This document shows positions 5,252 to 5,835 of a DNA stretch of 5,835 nucleotides, one piece after another. Below the pieces are notes generated by a model. The model was not told where the DNA came from, ran no database searches, and saw only the letters and a program-made list of their open reading frames with translations. Every line of letters starts with the position of its first letter. The first letter of the stretch is position 1. The DNA comes from Bacteroidota bacterium (GTDB lineage: Bacteria > Bacteroidota > Bacteroidia > Chitinophagales > Chitinophagaceae). A program made the position numbers and the translations under genes. The stretch is from NCBI GenBank assembly GCA_028875955.1, contig JAGWTX010000172.1, positions 1 to 5,835 on the forward strand, written 5' to 3'.

Positions 5252-5835
5252 ATGGAAAAGAAAATCGCGGTAATACTGGGAGACGGAATCGGACCGGAAG
5301 TAACCCAGCAATCAATCAAAGTGCTGAATGCCATCGGCCGGCGTTTCGGGCATCAGTTTCACTACAGCTATGGCATCATGGGTGCGGATGCCATTGATAA
5401 GACGGGGAATCCCCTGCCAAATGAAACCATTGCAACCTGCGTGGCCAGTGACGCCATTTTATTCGGCGCCATCGGTCATCCCAAATATGATAACGACCCC
5501 ACGGCCAAAGTGAGACCGGAACAGGGGCTCCTGAAATTGCGGAAGGAACTGCAACTCTTCGCCAATATCAGACCTGTCAGCACCTATCATTCCTTGCATC
5601 ATTTGTCACCCTTGAAAAGCAAACAACTGAAGGGTGTGGACTTTGTGATATTCCGGGAGCTGACGGGTGGCATCTATTTCGGGAAAAAGGAACTGAGCGA
5701 TGACAAAACACGCGCTTCGGATGATTGTGTGTATACCAAGTCCGAGATCGAACGTGTGACACATCTTGCCTTTCAGTATGCGCAGAAAAGAAAAAGAAAA
5801 CTCACACTGGTAGACAAGGCGAATGTGCTTGAAAC
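5252..5835 (+). CDS. leuB: 3-isopropylmalate dehydrogenase, N-terminal part (runs off the window)
   Basis: LeuB oxidises 3-isopropylmalate with NAD+ and decarboxylates it to 2-ketoisocaproate, the step before transamination to leucine. From ATG at 5252 the frame is open to the right edge, giving 194 complete codons of an expected 350-360. KIAVILGDGIGPEV (4-17) is the conserved nucleotide-site start. GAIGHPKYDNDP (72-83) corresponds to the family GAVGGPKWD region. Substrate-binding arginines are visible as Arg88, Arg97 and Arg107 (RPEQGLLKLR, then NIRPV) and Arg135 (FRELTGGIYFG), with Tyr142 and Lys189 (LVDKANVLE) as the catalytic pair. The close spacing and GGIYFG motif fit LeuB better than isocitrate or tartrate dehydrogenase. 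A weak ACAGG precedes the start. It is placed 22 bp after the ABC gene. The second half, with the remaining metal-binding Asp residues, is outside the window. Confidence 0.96.
   Translation, partial: MEKKIAVILGDGIGPEVTQQSIKVLNAIGRRFGHQFHYSYGIMGADAIDKTGNPLPNETIATCVASDAILFGAIGHPKYDNDPTAKVRPEQGLLKLRKELQLFANIRPVSTYHSLHHLSPLKSKQLKGVDFVIFRELTGGIYFGKKELSDDKTRASDDCVYTKSEIERVTHLAFQYAQKRKRKLTLVDKANVLE

Overview
The window carries most of a leucine biosynthesis operon on the + strand, in the order leuA (468-1634), leuC (1704-3116), leuD (3175-3759), a tandem ABC ATPase resembling ModF (3775-5229), and leuB (5252 to the right edge, incomplete). On the left edge, reading away from the operon, is the first part of a minus-strand gene (252 to 1) that I do not recognise by function. 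The organism is probably a member of the Bacteroidota, most likely near the Chitinophagaceae. The reasons are the moderate base composition, the almost complete lack of Shine-Dalgarno sequences before clear genes, the A-rich leaders, and the minus-strand protein with its SEKRNFKLY-type N-terminus, which I recall only from this phylum. This placement is by recognition, not by a search.

The four leu genes cover the route from 2-ketoisovalerate to the leucine keto acid. LeuA condenses 2-ketoisovalerate with acetyl-CoA. LeuC and LeuD form the [4Fe-4S] isopropylmalate isomerase. LeuB oxidises and decarboxylates 3-isopropylmalate. Catalytic and metal-binding motifs are intact in all four as far as they can be seen. 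LeuA is a short form of 388 residues that ends before the C-terminal regulatory domain through which leucine normally inhibits the enzyme. The ABC protein has no membrane segment and no obvious place in the pathway. It sits 15 bp after leuD and 22 bp before leuB, so it is very probably co-transcribed.

The most interesting part is the 215 bp between the divergent genes. A 10-bp GC-rich stem (379-388 with 425-434), extended by an inner stem and followed by six T, ends only 27 bases before the leuA start codon. It looks like an intrinsic terminator inside the operon leader, that is, an attenuator. A 12-codon frame (377-415) starts at the foot of this hairpin and has Leu, Phe, Val and Ile codons in a row just after the 5' arm. 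A ribosome paused there would cover that arm. A second perfect 10-bp hairpin lies between leuA and leuC. I find no mobile element, CRISPR array, tRNA or rRNA, and no wholly new system. The best candidates for new biology are the leader and the conserved-looking but unexplained ModF-like insertion.
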